Source: CAYZXU01 sp964482535
GTDB taxonomy: Bacteria > Desulfobacterota > Desulfobacteria > Desulfobacterales > BuS5
NCBI GenBank assembly: GCA_964482535.1
Contig: CAYZXU010000016.1
Location: 1-31,475 of the forward strand
DNA length: 31,475 nt
Direction: 5' to 3'
The position numbers and the translations under genes are program-made. Below, in pieces: positions 14,937 through 23,251 of the stretch (its first letter is position 1; the number at the start of each line of letters is the position of its first letter). The notes under the pieces were generated by a model. That model was given only the letters and a program-made list of their open reading frames with translations. It had not been told where the DNA came from and did not search any database.

Positions 14937-16454
14937 ATGAAGATACTATTTATATACCCTAACGAAAATTCACAATTGGGATTTAACTACGGAATAGCTC
15001 ATATCTCCGCAGTGCTTAAAAAAAAAGGTCATGATGTTGAACTGTGGCAGCTTTGCGACCATATAGAACCGCTTCCTTTGAGAGAAGAATTCATAAGCCG
15101 CATAAAAAAAATATCTCCTGACCTCATCGGTTTTTCTGTTGTAACAAATCAATGGCTATTTGCAAAAAAGCTTGCAGGATGGATACGCAGCTCTTTATCT
15201 GTTCCCCTTATATGCGGCGGTATTCATGCCATGGCCGCAGGAAAAAATATCCTTGAATCGGGTTTGTTCGATTATATTATGCAGGGAGAGTCCGAAGATG
15301 CTTTTCTTGAATTTGTTGAAAAAATGTCAAAGAATGAGAGCATTGATAATATAAAGAACCTTGGTTTTATTAAGAACGGCCAAATAAGGATAAATCTTTT
15401 AAGAGCCCTTCCTGATTTAAAAAAACTTCCATTTAAAGATTATGATATTTTTGATTTTCAAAAAATTATCGATGCTAAAAACGGCTGGGTAGGTTTAATG
15501 GGCTCCCGGGGATGTCCTTTTTCCTGTACATACTGCTTTAACCATCAGATGGTTGCGCACTATAGAAAAGATTTGCATTGCAGCTTTAAAAAACTAAACT
15601 ATATCAGACATTTTGATATAAAACAGATAATGGATGAAATCAAATATCTTCTTGAGCATTATAAAAACATCAAAATGTTTATTTTTGATGATGATCTTTT
15701 TACTTTTTACAAAGATTATGTAAAAGAGTTTTGCACGGAGTATAAAAAAATTTGCTCCATACCTTTTGTTGTTAATGCCCATGTTGGTTTTTTTGACAAA
15801 GAACGGGCAAGGCTGCTTGCCCGGGCAAATTGCAGGATTGTTAAATTCGGAGTGGAGAGCGGCAGTGAGCGTGTGCGGGAGATTGTTTTAAGGCGTAGAA
15901 TGACAAATAAAAAGATTGTGAAATCAATAGAGTCTGCCCGTGAGTATGGATTGCACACCTCTGTTTTTTTGATGATAGGGCTGCCTTATGAATCCCATGA
16001 AGAGTTAATGGAAACAGTAAAGCTGATGAGTCGAGCAATGCCGGGCCGTTACAGGTGGTCGTTCTTTTTCCCTTTTCCGGATACCAAAGCTTATGATTTG
16101 AGCGTGGAAGGAAAGTATATAAATCAGGACAAGATGAAAAATATGGAAAATTTTACTGAAGGGTCATGCCTTGATTTCGGAGAAGAGCATAATTTGTTTC
16201 TTAAAAAGGTTGGCAAGGTAATGCCCTGGTTTGTAAATGCAAATTCTGATCTTCTCGTTGCTGATTTTTATAAAAAAAAGGTTGAAGAGATTGTCGGGCT
16301 TGATGCCGTATCCTGGGAGGAAAGAGAAATAAATATTTATGAGGAGGATAAAAGGATCTCTGAAAAATTTGTAAAAGAGGGTTTAACCCACTATGCAATA
16401 AAATATAATCCTTTTATGGGAGTAATCTCCGATTATTTTACAACTGAGACTTAA
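14937..16454 (+). CDS. B12-binding radical SAM protein (class B-like)
   Basis: This is a 505-aa cytoplasmic enzyme. A B12-binding Rossmann domain lies at about 1-150 (MKILFIYPNE, GIAHISAVLKKKGHDVEL, PDLIGFSVVT, PLICGGIHA), as in BchE and the class B radical SAM methylases. The 4Fe-4S site is C193-P-F-S-C197-T-Y-C200, the canonical CxxxCxxC. The later RIVKFGVESGSE and GLHTSVFLMIGLP segments are radical SAM barrel strands. A C-terminal region of about 130 residues follows. Such enzymes methylate or rearrange unactivated carbons, or form rings in lipids, antibiotics and bacteriochlorophyll; the substrate here is unknown. The position after two GT9 genes suggests a modified sugar or lipid of the envelope. 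Its TAA stop overlaps that of the HD gene in TTAA (16451-16454). No strong Shine-Dalgarno is visible. Confidence 0.85.
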   Translation: MKILFIYPNENSQLGFNYGIAHISAVLKKKGHDVELWQLCDHIEPLPLREEFISRIKKISPDLIGFSVVTNQWLFAKKLAGWIRSSLSVPLICGGIHAMAAGKNILESGLFDYIMQGESEDAFLEFVEKMSKNESIDNIKNLGFIKNGQIRINLLRALPDLKKLPFKDYDIFDFQKIIDAKNGWVGLMGSRGCPFSCTYCFNHQMVAHYRKDLHCSFKKLNYIRHFDIKQIMDEIKYLLEHYKNIKMFIFDDDLFTFYKDYVKEFCTEYKKICSIPFVVNAHVGFFDKERARLLARANCRIVKFGVESGSERVREIVLRRRMTNKKIVKSIESAREYGLHTSVFLMIGLPYESHEELMETVKLMSRAMPGRYRWSFFFPFPDTKAYDLSVEGKYINQDKMKNMENFTEGSCLDFGEEHNLFLKKVGKVMPWFVNANSDLLVADFYKKKVEEIVGLDAVSWEEREINIYEEDKRISEKFVKEGLTHYAIKYNPFMGVISDYFTTET

Positions 16455-17002
16455 TAACCCCCAGAAAACATATCCATCCAGGATTCAAATTTCAAGACCT
16501 TGTCATGACCGTACTTTTCAAGCCCTGCTATTATCTTCTCAACAGGTATCTCCTGATCAGGGGGATGAGACCCTTTTGAAAAAAACTTGTCTGCAAAGCA
16601 TATTATCTGCTCTTCAATTGAAACAGGGAGCATATCCCTTTCCGGTAAGGGCAGATTATTATCCTTAATTTCCCGGGCTGAAATCCCTGTTCCAACATGG
16701 CGTTCGCATACAAGCGCATGTTTAAACAGCCCTTTTTTTTCAAGAATGCTGCGACCAAGCCAGCCATGACAGATATAAGGATATTTGCCATGGCAGCCAA
16801 GATCAGGGGCATCAGTGAGAAAAATACCTATGTCGTGGAGCATGGAAGCTTCATGTATGAATTTTAGATCAGGATTAAGGTGCGGCACATTTAATGCGAT
16901 GCTTCCGGCTTTTTCTGCTACCCTGCTGCTATGCATCATAAGCAGATCAAATGCAAAAGATTTGGGGGTATAAAATTCTTCAATAATGTCTGTTGGATTC
17001 AT
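16451..17002 (-). CDS. HD-domain metal-dependent phosphohydrolase family protein
   Basis: This is a 183-residue cytoplasmic protein with an HD domain. His24 (HSSRVAEKA) and the His56-Asp57 pair (ASMLHDIGIF) are the metal ligands, followed by His71/His79 in the CHGKYPYICHGWLG segment and an Asp in FADKFFSKG. This is the HDIG/TIGR00277-like arrangement of small nucleotide phosphohydrolases, sometimes named by homology only. I chose the ATG at 17002, 4 bp after the prfB stop; the longer frame to 17068 would run 62 bp into prfB with a start that looks non-native. No Shine-Dalgarno is clear, so translation may be coupled to prfB. It is the last gene of the six-gene run and ends in the shared TTAA. 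Its substrate is unknown. Confidence 0.8.
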   Translation of the reverse strand: MNPTDIIEEFYTPKSFAFDLLMMHSSRVAEKAGSIALNVPHLNPDLKFIHEASMLHDIGIFLTDAPDLGCHGKYPYICHGWLGRSILEKKGLFKHALVCERHVGTGISAREIKDNNLPLPERDMLPVSIEEQIICFADKFFSKGSHPPDQEIPVEKIIAGLEKYGHDKVLKFESWMDMFSGGY

Positions 17003-17006
17003 TTGA

Positions 17007-18105
17007 TTAAAATTTTTTTGACAGGAGAGCTTCCTCCATAAAAGGTGAAAGATTTCCGTCAAGAACACTGTTTACGTTTCCTGTTTCAAGTTTGGTGCGG
17101 TGATCCTTGACCATCTGATATGGATGAAGGATGTATGACCTTATTTGACTTCCCCAGGCTATGTCATCTTTTGAATCATGGATTTCCTGCAGAGCTTCAT
17201 TCTGTTTCTGTTTTTCATGCTGATAAAGCCTGGCTTTAAGCACCTTCATAGCCATTTCCCTGTTTCTGTGCTGGGATTTTTCCTGCTGGCACTGAACAAC
17301 AATTCCTGTGGGCAGATGAGTGATGCGCACTGCGCTGTTTGTCTTGTTCACATGCTGCCCGCCTGCTCCGCTGGCCCGGTAAACATCTGTGCGCAGGTCT
17401 TTGTCTTCGACTTCCACAGATATCTCTTTGTTTAACTCAGGATATACAAATACAGAAGCAAAGGAGGTGTGGCGTTTGCTGTTTGCATTAAATGGAGAAA
17501 TCCTCACAAGGCGGTGTACGCCATTTTCGGTTTTTATATATCCGTAAGCATATTCACCGCTGACTGTAAAAGTAACAGACTTGATTCCTGCCTCGTCTCC
17601 AGGCTGCAAATCAATGATATTATTTTTAAAACCTTTGTGTTCAGCCCAGCGCAGGTACATCCTGAGGAGCATTTCAACCCAGTCCTGGGCTTCGGTTCCA
17701 CCGGCTCCTGCATTTATGGATACAATTGCGTTGTTTTTGTCTTCAGGGCTGTCTAACATAACTTCAACAGACAGAGCTTTTATTTTTTTTTCTATGCCGC
17801 TGATCTGTTGAAAAACTTCATCTATTATTTCGGAATCTGATTCCTCCATGGCAAGATCGGTCAGGATTTCACTTTCTTCCAGCTCATTTTTGATTTTGTT
17901 GAAATTATTTATTGCGCAAGTCAAAAGAGTTCGTTCCTGAAGTACGGTTTTTGTTTTTTCAGGTTCATCCCAGAAATGTTCTTTTGAAATCAGGACTTCA
18001 ATCTCTTTTAATCTTTTTTCTTTGCCGGCAAGGTCAAAGATAGCTCCCGATCTGTGATAATTTTAAGAAAAGATCCTTTATGTTTTGTTTAAGCTCGATT
18101 GACAT
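17007..18105 (-). CDS. prfB: Peptide chain release factor 2 with programmed +1 frameshift
   Basis: RF2 (365 aa when joined) ends translation at UGA and UAA. The ATG at 18105 follows GGGAG and overlaps the lnt end by 17 bp. The first frame gives 23 residues (start MSIELKQNIKDL) and meets an in-frame TGA at codon 24 (18034-18036). The site reads GGGAGC TAT CTT TGA C, the classical RF2 slippery CTT with an internal Shine-Dalgarno three bases upstream. A +1 slip resumes at GAC (18035) and runs to 17007. The SPF anticodon-like motif is at about 203-205 and GGQ at about 248-250. RF2 scarcity promotes the slip, so the gene regulates itself. A plain ORF call finds only 17007-17924 and loses the first 60 residues. 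The HD-protein gene follows 4 bp on. Confidence 0.96.
18031..18047 (-). promoter_or_regulatory. prfB programmed frameshift site
   Basis: On the minus strand it reads GGGAGCTATCTTTGACC: an internal ribosome-binding element (GGGAG), a short spacer, the slippery CTT and the TGA stop at 18034-18036. The ribosome shifts +1 here when RF2 is limiting. The stop is the one RF2 itself recognises, which makes the feedback loop. Confidence 0.92.
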
Positions 18106-19705
18106 TATTTTCTCCCTTTAAAGTTAGCCTTTTTATAAATAAAACACTCAGCAGCACTATAATACAAATATATACAAATATATCACCAAAGCGAGTGTAA
18201 AAGCTATGATTATTAAGCAGAGGAATTGATTGAGCAAGAACTTTTTCTGTAAAAAGATCTGTTTTGCCTTTTATTCTGCCCACAGGGTCGATAAAACCGC
18301 TGATGCCGGTATTTGCGGATCTTGCCAGGGATCGTCTGTTTTCAACTGCCCTGAATACAGCCATGGAAAAATGCTGGTATGGAGCGCTGGTTTTGCCGAA
18401 CCATGCATCATTGGTGATATTGACAAGTAAGGTTGCATTATTCTTGACCATTGCCCTTGACAGACCGGGAAAAATTATTTCGTAACATATCTGTATTCCA
18501 ATTCTGTTTTTACCGAGTGCAACTGTTTTTCCTTTTTGGCCTGATTTGAAATCACCCACACCTTCAACTATTTTTCCGAGAAAGGGAAAGAACCTGCTAA
18601 AAGGGATATACTCACCAAATGGGACAAGGTGTGTCTTGTCATACTGTGCCACAGACCTGCCGTCAGGATTTACAAGATAAGCGCTGTTGTAAAATTCATT
18701 CTGTTTATTATTCAGCTTAAATGACGGGCTCCCTATTAAGAAGTATGAACCTGTATCCCTGATTCCCTTTTCAACTATTTGGGTAAGCCTTTTATTTATC
18801 AGAAAATAAAAAGGTGCTGCTGTTTCAGGCCATACAATTAAATCAGGTTTTTGGTTTGTTGACATTTGGCAGTTATCCGGTCGGGACATTCTAATATATT
18901 TTTTGGTTGTGCTTTCCTGGAACTCTCTATCCCACTTTACAAGCTGATCAATATTTCCCTGTACAAGGGCAACCTTTAATGAAGGTGAAGTTGAAATGAG
19001 TCTGTCCATACAGTTTATGCGCCATTTTCCATAAAAAAACAGAAAGGAAAATAATAATAAAAAAATCAGACATGCTGCTGCAAGAATATGACCTGTCACC
19101 TTAAAACAGTGCAGCTTTTTTTTTGTTATATGGAGAAATAAAAAACAGATGGTTATATTGCCAAGAATAATCAGGAATGACACCCCGTAAACCCCTGTAA
19201 AATCTGCAATCTGTATAATAGGCAGCCACTTAAACTGAGAGTATCCTGCAAGCTCCCAGGGAAAGCCTGACAACATAAAAGAACGGGTATATTCAAGACA
19301 GACCCAGAGTATGGGCGCAATAAAAAAAGATGCAGCCGGTTTTAAATTAAGCCATGTGAAGCATGCCGAAAATATGGCAAAATACAGTGCCAGGTATGCG
19401 GCAAAAATAACAAGTATGCTGACGCTTATGTAAAAGGCAATATTGCCGTAGGTTTGCATTGTGTTTATAAGCCAGTACAAGAGTGTAAGATAATGCACAA
19501 ATCCTGCTGTCATACCCGCAAAAAAACTTTTTTTTATACTTGTATTTCTAAGGGAAACAAATAACGGAACAAGTGCAAACCATGCAAACCATGCAAGCCC
19601 GATCTTGGGAAATGAACAGGTAAGAAGCAGTCCGCTTAATGCTGCCCAAGACATTTTTTTTATATCTGTTTTTTCTTCTTCTTTCATAGCCTCCGGTTTC
19701 ATCAC
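18089..19705 (-). CDS. lnt: Apolipoprotein N-acyltransferase
   Basis: Lnt (538 aa) adds the third acyl chain to the N-terminal Cys of lipoproteins in the inner membrane. The N-terminal half holds about six to seven hydrophobic helices (about 18-220), including the WFALVPLFVSL and SGFPWELAGYSQF signatures. A periplasmic nitrilase domain follows, with the triad Glu294 (VWPETAAPF), Lys357 (YDKTHLVPFGEY) and Cys407 (IQICYEIIFP), and a final helix at the C-terminus. The start is GTG at 19705 or the adjacent ATG at 19702, each near AGAGGTG; both lie 2-5 bp after the gamma-carbonic-anhydrase-like gene. The 3' end overlaps the prfB start by 17 bp. It would serve, among others, the PilP, PilQ and TPR lipoproteins in this window. 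Confidence 0.95.
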   Translation of the reverse strand: MMKPEAMKEEEKTDIKKMSWAALSGLLLTCSFPKIGLAWFAWFALVPLFVSLRNTSIKKSFFAGMTAGFVHYLTLLYWLINTMQTYGNIAFYISVSILVIFAAYLALYFAIFSACFTWLNLKPAASFFIAPILWVCLEYTRSFMLSGFPWELAGYSQFKWLPIIQIADFTGVYGVSFLIILGNITICFLFLHITKKKLHCFKVTGHILAAACLIFLLLFSFLFFYGKWRINCMDRLISTSPSLKVALVQGNIDQLVKWDREFQESTTKKYIRMSRPDNCQMSTNQKPDLIVWPETAAPFYFLINKRLTQIVEKGIRDTGSYFLIGSPSFKLNNKQNEFYNSAYLVNPDGRSVAQYDKTHLVPFGEYIPFSRFFPFLGKIVEGVGDFKSGQKGKTVALGKNRIGIQICYEIIFPGLSRAMVKNNATLLVNITNDAWFGKTSAPYQHFSMAVFRAVENRRSLARSANTGISGFIDPVGRIKGKTDLFTEKVLAQSIPLLNNHSFYTRFGDIFVYICIIVLLSVLFIKRLTLKGENNVNRA

Positions 19706-19707
19706 CT

Positions 19708-20226
19708 CTATTTTATCAACTTGAAACTTTTTATGTATCGTTTTGCCAGATCCACATAGATTTTTCGGCCATTTATTAAAAAATCCCTGTGCCTCGTTTC
19801 AAGATCTCCTATCTGCCTTGCAGGAGAACCTGCATAAATTTTATTGGAGGGTATTACCTGATTTTTTTTAATAAAGGAACGTTCTCCTGTTATAGACCAT
19901 TTTTTTATAATGGAATGATCACACAAAATGGACTGCATACCTATGAGCGTGGAATCTTCGATTGTTGAATCATGAATCATAACCATGTGGCCGATGATAA
20001 CCCCGTTGCCTATGCTCATTTTTTCTGCTGCGTGTATTATAACACCTTCTTCCACTGCAGTTTCATCACCTATTATTATTGGCCCGAAATCTCCCCTTAT
20101 AACTGCATTAAACCCTATATAACAGTTTTTACCTATTCTGACATCCCCGATAATTTCAGCGCTGGGCGCAATCCATGTGCCTTTGCCGATAACAGGCTGT
20201 TTTCCGTCAAATTCAAAAAGAGGCAT
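19708..20226 (-). CDS. Gamma-carbonic anhydrase family hexapeptide-repeat protein
   Basis: This is a 172-residue left-handed beta-helix protein with repeated hexapeptides (IGKNCYIGFNAVIRGD, then IIIGDETAVEEGVIIH). The three zinc ligands of gamma-class enzymes are present as His65, His80 and His85 (IIGHMVMIHD), and the conserved RGDFGPI follows residue 43. Members hydrate CO2 or work in unknown ways (YrdA/PaaY/CaiE-like); activity cannot be read from sequence. I chose the ATG at 20226 because GAAGGAAG lies 6 bases upstream; a TTG at 20247 would lengthen it by seven residues and overlap the regulator stop. It lies between the sigma-54 activator and lnt, in the same transcription direction and with little spacing. 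The last 35 residues form a helix, as in family members. Confidence 0.85.
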   Translation of the reverse strand: MPLFEFDGKQPVIGKGTWIAPSAEIIGDVRIGKNCYIGFNAVIRGDFGPIIIGDETAVEEGVIIHAAEKMSIGNGVIIGHMVMIHDSTIEDSTLIGMQSILCDHSIIKKWSITGERSFIKKNQVIPSNKIYAGSPARQIGDLETRHRDFLINGRKIYVDLAKRYIKSFKLIK

Positions 20227-20243
20227 ATTGCTTCCTTCAATAC

Positions 20244-21611
20244 TCAATGTAACTTATATTTATTTAACTTCTTGTTAAACCCGCTTTTCCCTATTCCCAG
20301 CAGGTTTGCGGCATTTGACTGGACATTATTTGTTAATTTCAATGCTCTTTTAAGCATTTTTTTTTCTATGGCAGCAAGGGTGTCATATAATTTTGCATTA
20401 TTCGGTATGCCTTGAAGATCGAATTCATCGTAAATATTATTTTTAAAATCATTTGGCAAATCGTATGACCTTATTAATTCACTTGGGCACATTATCATTG
20501 CCCTTTCAATTACATTTTCCAGTTCACGTACGTTTCCAGGCCATGAGTAGGCTAAAAGTATGCGCTCCATTTCCTTGTCCATGCCTTTTATGGGTATTTC
20601 AGATTTAAGCTCATTTTCAAATTTTTTTATAAAATGATTGACCAGCAAAGGTATATCCTCCTTCCTGTTTTTTAAAACAGGAAGGGTAATGCGCATAACA
20701 TTAAGCCTGTAGTAAAGGTCTTCCCTGAAATTTCCTTTTTCAACCTCTTCTTTTAATTTTTTATTTGTTGCTGCAATAACTCTTATGTCTGTTGAAACAG
20801 GCTTTGTTCCACCAACTCTTTCAAAGGTTCTTTCCTGTAATACCCGAAGCAATTTTACCTGAAGACCTTGAGAAAGTTCGCCTATTTCATCAAAAAAAAG
20901 AGTGCCGCTGTCTGCTATTTCAAACCGTCCTTTTTTTAAGGAAACAGCGCCTGTGAAAGCTCCTTTCTCATGTCCAAAAAGTTCGCTTTCAAGAATAGTT
21001 TCAGCAAAAGCATTGCAGTTAACTGCAACAAAAGGATTGTCGCTCCTTTGGCTGTTAAAATGAATGGATTTTGCCACAAGTTCCTTACCTGTTCCGCTCT
21101 CTCCTTCTATCAACACAGTGGCATTAGTCGGCGCAACTTTACTTATCAAATCAAAAACATTTTTCATTTCCTTGCTCTTGCCGATAATGTTGTTGAAACT
21201 GTACGTTGTTTCAACAGCATCACGAAGCCTCTTGTTCTCTGTGACCACCCTGTGCATGGCAAGAGCCTTGTTTATATAAAGAATCAATCTTGTATTTTCA
21301 AAAGGTTTAAGAATATAATTAAAAGCGCCTTTTTGCATAGCCTCAACAGCCTTATCCACCGTGCCATGGGCGGTCATCATTATGACCTGCTGGTCAGCAT
21401 TATTTGCCTTTATCCTTTCAAGCAGCTCAATCCCATCCATCCCGGGCATCTTCATATCAGTCAGAACAAGATCAGTATCATTATCTTTCAGTATTTCAAT
21501 GGCCTCATATGCACTGTGGCTTATAAGGGTTTTAAACCCCTCATCCTCAAGAACTGCGCTTAAAATAAGAGGATAATTTTTTTCATCATCTACAATAAGA
21601 ACAGTTGCCAT
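20244..21611 (-). CDS. Sigma-54-dependent response regulator, NtrC family
   Basis: This 455-residue regulator has a receiver domain (about 1-120, phospho-acceptor Asp52 in LTDMKMPG), an AAA+ sigma-54 interaction domain and a Fis-type HTH. In the AAA+ part Walker A is GESGTGKE (170-177), the sigma-54-contacting loop is an intact GAFTGA (217-222), and Walker B is GTLFFDEIGE. The HTH near 430-455 (NAANLLGIGKSGFNKKLNKYKL) departs from the usual ISRRTLYRKL form. It should activate sigma-54 promoters once phosphorylated by the kinase encoded 2 bp upstream. Targets are unknown; the only strong sigma-54 site I noticed in the gaps here is at 11694-11709. It is divergent from the HTH-pil operon, so pilus control is conceivable, but the kinase is not PilS-like. 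The gene starts with ATG at 21611. Confidence 0.93.
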   Translation of the reverse strand: MATVLIVDDEKNYPLILSAVLEDEGFKTLISHSAYEAIEILKDNDTDLVLTDMKMPGMDGIELLERIKANNADQQVIMMTAHGTVDKAVEAMQKGAFNYILKPFENTRLILYINKALAMHRVVTENKRLRDAVETTYSFNNIIGKSKEMKNVFDLISKVAPTNATVLIEGESGTGKELVAKSIHFNSQRSDNPFVAVNCNAFAETILESELFGHEKGAFTGAVSLKKGRFEIADSGTLFFDEIGELSQGLQVKLLRVLQERTFERVGGTKPVSTDIRVIAATNKKLKEEVEKGNFREDLYYRLNVMRITLPVLKNRKEDIPLLVNHFIKKFENELKSEIPIKGMDKEMERILLAYSWPGNVRELENVIERAMIMCPSELIRSYDLPNDFKNNIYDEFDLQGIPNNAKLYDTLAAIEKKMLKRALKLTNNVQSNAANLLGIGKSGFNKKLNKYKLH

Positions 21612-21613
21612 GC

Positions 21614-23035
21614 CTAAGCCTCCATTTTGACGGGAAGTTCAACTGAAACCCTCGCCCCGTATTTATGCATGTTCGCAATTGTTACACTTCCCCCGTGTGC
21701 TTCTATTATGTTTTTAATTATTCCCAGCCCCAGACCGGTTCCAGTATCTTTTGTTGTAAAAAAAGGGTTCCATATTTTTTTTAACATATTTTCAGGTATA
21801 CCGGCTCCCTGATCATCAATAAAAACTTTTACAACACCTTCTTTAAACTCTATCTTTATTTTAATTTTTCCTCCATCCGGCATTGCCTGCATTGCATTGA
21901 GGAATATATTTAAAAATGCCTGATAAAGCATGGATGAATCGGCCATTATTTCAGAAGATTTTTCAGGGCAGTCAACTTCGAACATATATTTAAAGTCTTT
22001 TATTTGCGTTGACAGATATTTAATGTTTTTTGTAATAATTTCATTGAGATCGCATAAAGTCAGATCAGGTTCCCTTGGTTTTGCATAATTTAAAAAATCG
22101 GTAACTATACTGTTTAACCTGCTGGATTCTTCAATAATTATATCAGGAATAGAACTTGAAGGTTCAAATACAGCCATTTTTTTTTTAAGGAGCTCAGCCG
22201 AACTCCTGATTACACCAAGGGGGTTTCGTATTTCATGGGAAATTCCTGCAACCATACTGCCAAGGGAGGAGAGCCGTTCAGCCCTGTTAAGTTTTTCCTT
22301 TAGTTTAAGCTCATGAAGAGCACGTTTTTGAATAATACCCTCGCCCCTTTTTACAACAAGAACAAGAACGGAAAAAAGAACACTCATTACAACAAAATAT
22401 GCAATAATTATAAGTAATTGAAATTTAAAAATTTGTTTGTAGTCTTCTGTAACATCCTGAAATATTTCGACAACTCCGAGCACTGGTCCAGAGATGCCCG
22501 AAAGGGGCTTTTCCGCTCTCAGGGGTACAAGTGTGACAAGCATGCGTTTTTTTGGAAATCCCAGCAGAATTTCCAGAAAGTTTCCGTTTTGAACAAGCCT
22601 GGAGTTCGATTCGCCTGAAACAGCATTATAATAGCCGGTCCCGCCAGCATTATTTTTACCTATGATTTTTTTGTCAAAACTATATGATATGGTGTTTGTC
22701 ATATCATAGATGTTTACCATCTCAACATTAAAACTGTGCAGAGTGCTTCTAACCACCATATCCATCCGTTCAAACTGTTCAGGAATCCTGAGCTGAATTT
22801 TTCCGTATTTAAGTGTAACAGGAATTAGAAATTTTAGAAAGATCTGGTGATTAAGGTTTTCCGCCAAAAGCAGTGCATACTCTTCACTTTTTTTGACCTC
22901 CAGTTTTTTTGCCCAGTGTGCATTTAAAACCGAAAGAATCAGAAGACCGATAAAAATTAAAATCAGGCTTATGAAGGCAAAATATTTTACCAGCCTGAAA
23001 GGTTTTATCTTTTCAGTTGAATTTTTAATATTCAT
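21614..23035 (-). CDS. Sensor histidine kinase, partner of the sigma-54 regulator
   Basis: This inner-membrane kinase has 473 aa. Two transmembrane helices (about 17-38 and 207-228) bracket a periplasmic region of about 165 residues (VKKSEEYALLLAENLNHQI, later VVEIFQDVTEDY) of single-Cache-like character. HisKA has His267 in AGISHEIRNPLG, the NtrB/ZraS-type box, and the HATPase has DDQGAGIP and GTGLGLGI. No HAMP or PAS is clear. It ends 2 bp before its regulator gene and is the first gene of a six-gene run including lnt and prfB. The start is ATG at 23035. The signal it reads is unknown; canonical PilS has six transmembrane helices, so this is not it. Confidence 0.92.
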   Translation of the reverse strand: MNIKNSTEKIKPFRLVKYFAFISLILIFIGLLILSVLNAHWAKKLEVKKSEEYALLLAENLNHQIFLKFLIPVTLKYGKIQLRIPEQFERMDMVVRSTLHSFNVEMVNIYDMTNTISYSFDKKIIGKNNAGGTGYYNAVSGESNSRLVQNGNFLEILLGFPKKRMLVTLVPLRAEKPLSGISGPVLGVVEIFQDVTEDYKQIFKFQLLIIIAYFVVMSVLFSVLVLVVKRGEGIIQKRALHELKLKEKLNRAERLSSLGSMVAGISHEIRNPLGVIRSSAELLKKKMAVFEPSSSIPDIIIEESSRLNSIVTDFLNYAKPREPDLTLCDLNEIITKNIKYLSTQIKDFKYMFEVDCPEKSSEIMADSSMLYQAFLNIFLNAMQAMPDGGKIKIKIEFKEGVVKVFIDDQGAGIPENMLKKIWNPFFTTKDTGTGLGLGIIKNIIEAHGGSVTIANMHKYGARVSVELPVKMEA

Positions 23036-23064
23036 TTTTAATTAAAGCTTTTGAAACATTGACC

Positions 23065-23094
23065 GATATAATAACTAAACAATGTAATTGTTAA
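23065..23094 (-). promoter_or_regulatory. Candidate sigma-70 promoter of the kinase/regulator/lnt/prfB run
   Basis: On the minus strand TTAACA (23089-23094) and TATATC (23065-23070) are 18 bp apart, matching 5 and 4 of 6 consensus bases, and would start RNA about 22 bases before the ATG at 23035. An ACATTG-N18-CAATGT dyad (23056-23085) overlaps the -10 side. Confidence 0.38.
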
Positions 23095-23113
23095 TTTTTT
23101 TTAAACTTTGTTG

Positions 23114-23167
23114 TACAATATGTTGTAATTAAATATAAATCAATACAATATGCTGTAATTAAATATA
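23114..23167. repeat. Tandem operator-like repeat in the divergent control region
   Basis: A 24-bp unit occurs at 23114-23137 and 23144-23167, identical but for one base, with a 30-bp period (about three helical turns). Each unit starts with TACAATATG(T/C)TGTA, in which TACAA-N4-TTGTA is a dyad in the first copy. The spacing puts both copies on the same DNA face, as for a cooperatively binding dimer. It lies between the kinase operon and the HTH-pil operon. The small HTH protein encoded next door is an obvious candidate binder, unproven. Confidence 0.6.
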
Positions 23168-23220
23168 ATTTTGCTTGACTTGCAATACTTCAATTATTAA
23201 TTTAAAATTAATTTTTTATT

Positions 23221-23226
23221 TATAAT
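23221..23226 (+). promoter_or_regulatory. -10 element (TATAAT) of the HTH-pil operon, -35 weak
   Basis: A perfect TATAAT lies 25 bases before the HTH-gene ATG at 23252. The -35 position (about 23198-23203) is poor, which would fit an activator-dependent promoter. A TTGACT at 23175-23180 has no good -10 at proper distance. Confidence 0.4.
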
Positions 23227-23251
23227 AAGTCATTAATCGGTTTTGTATATA

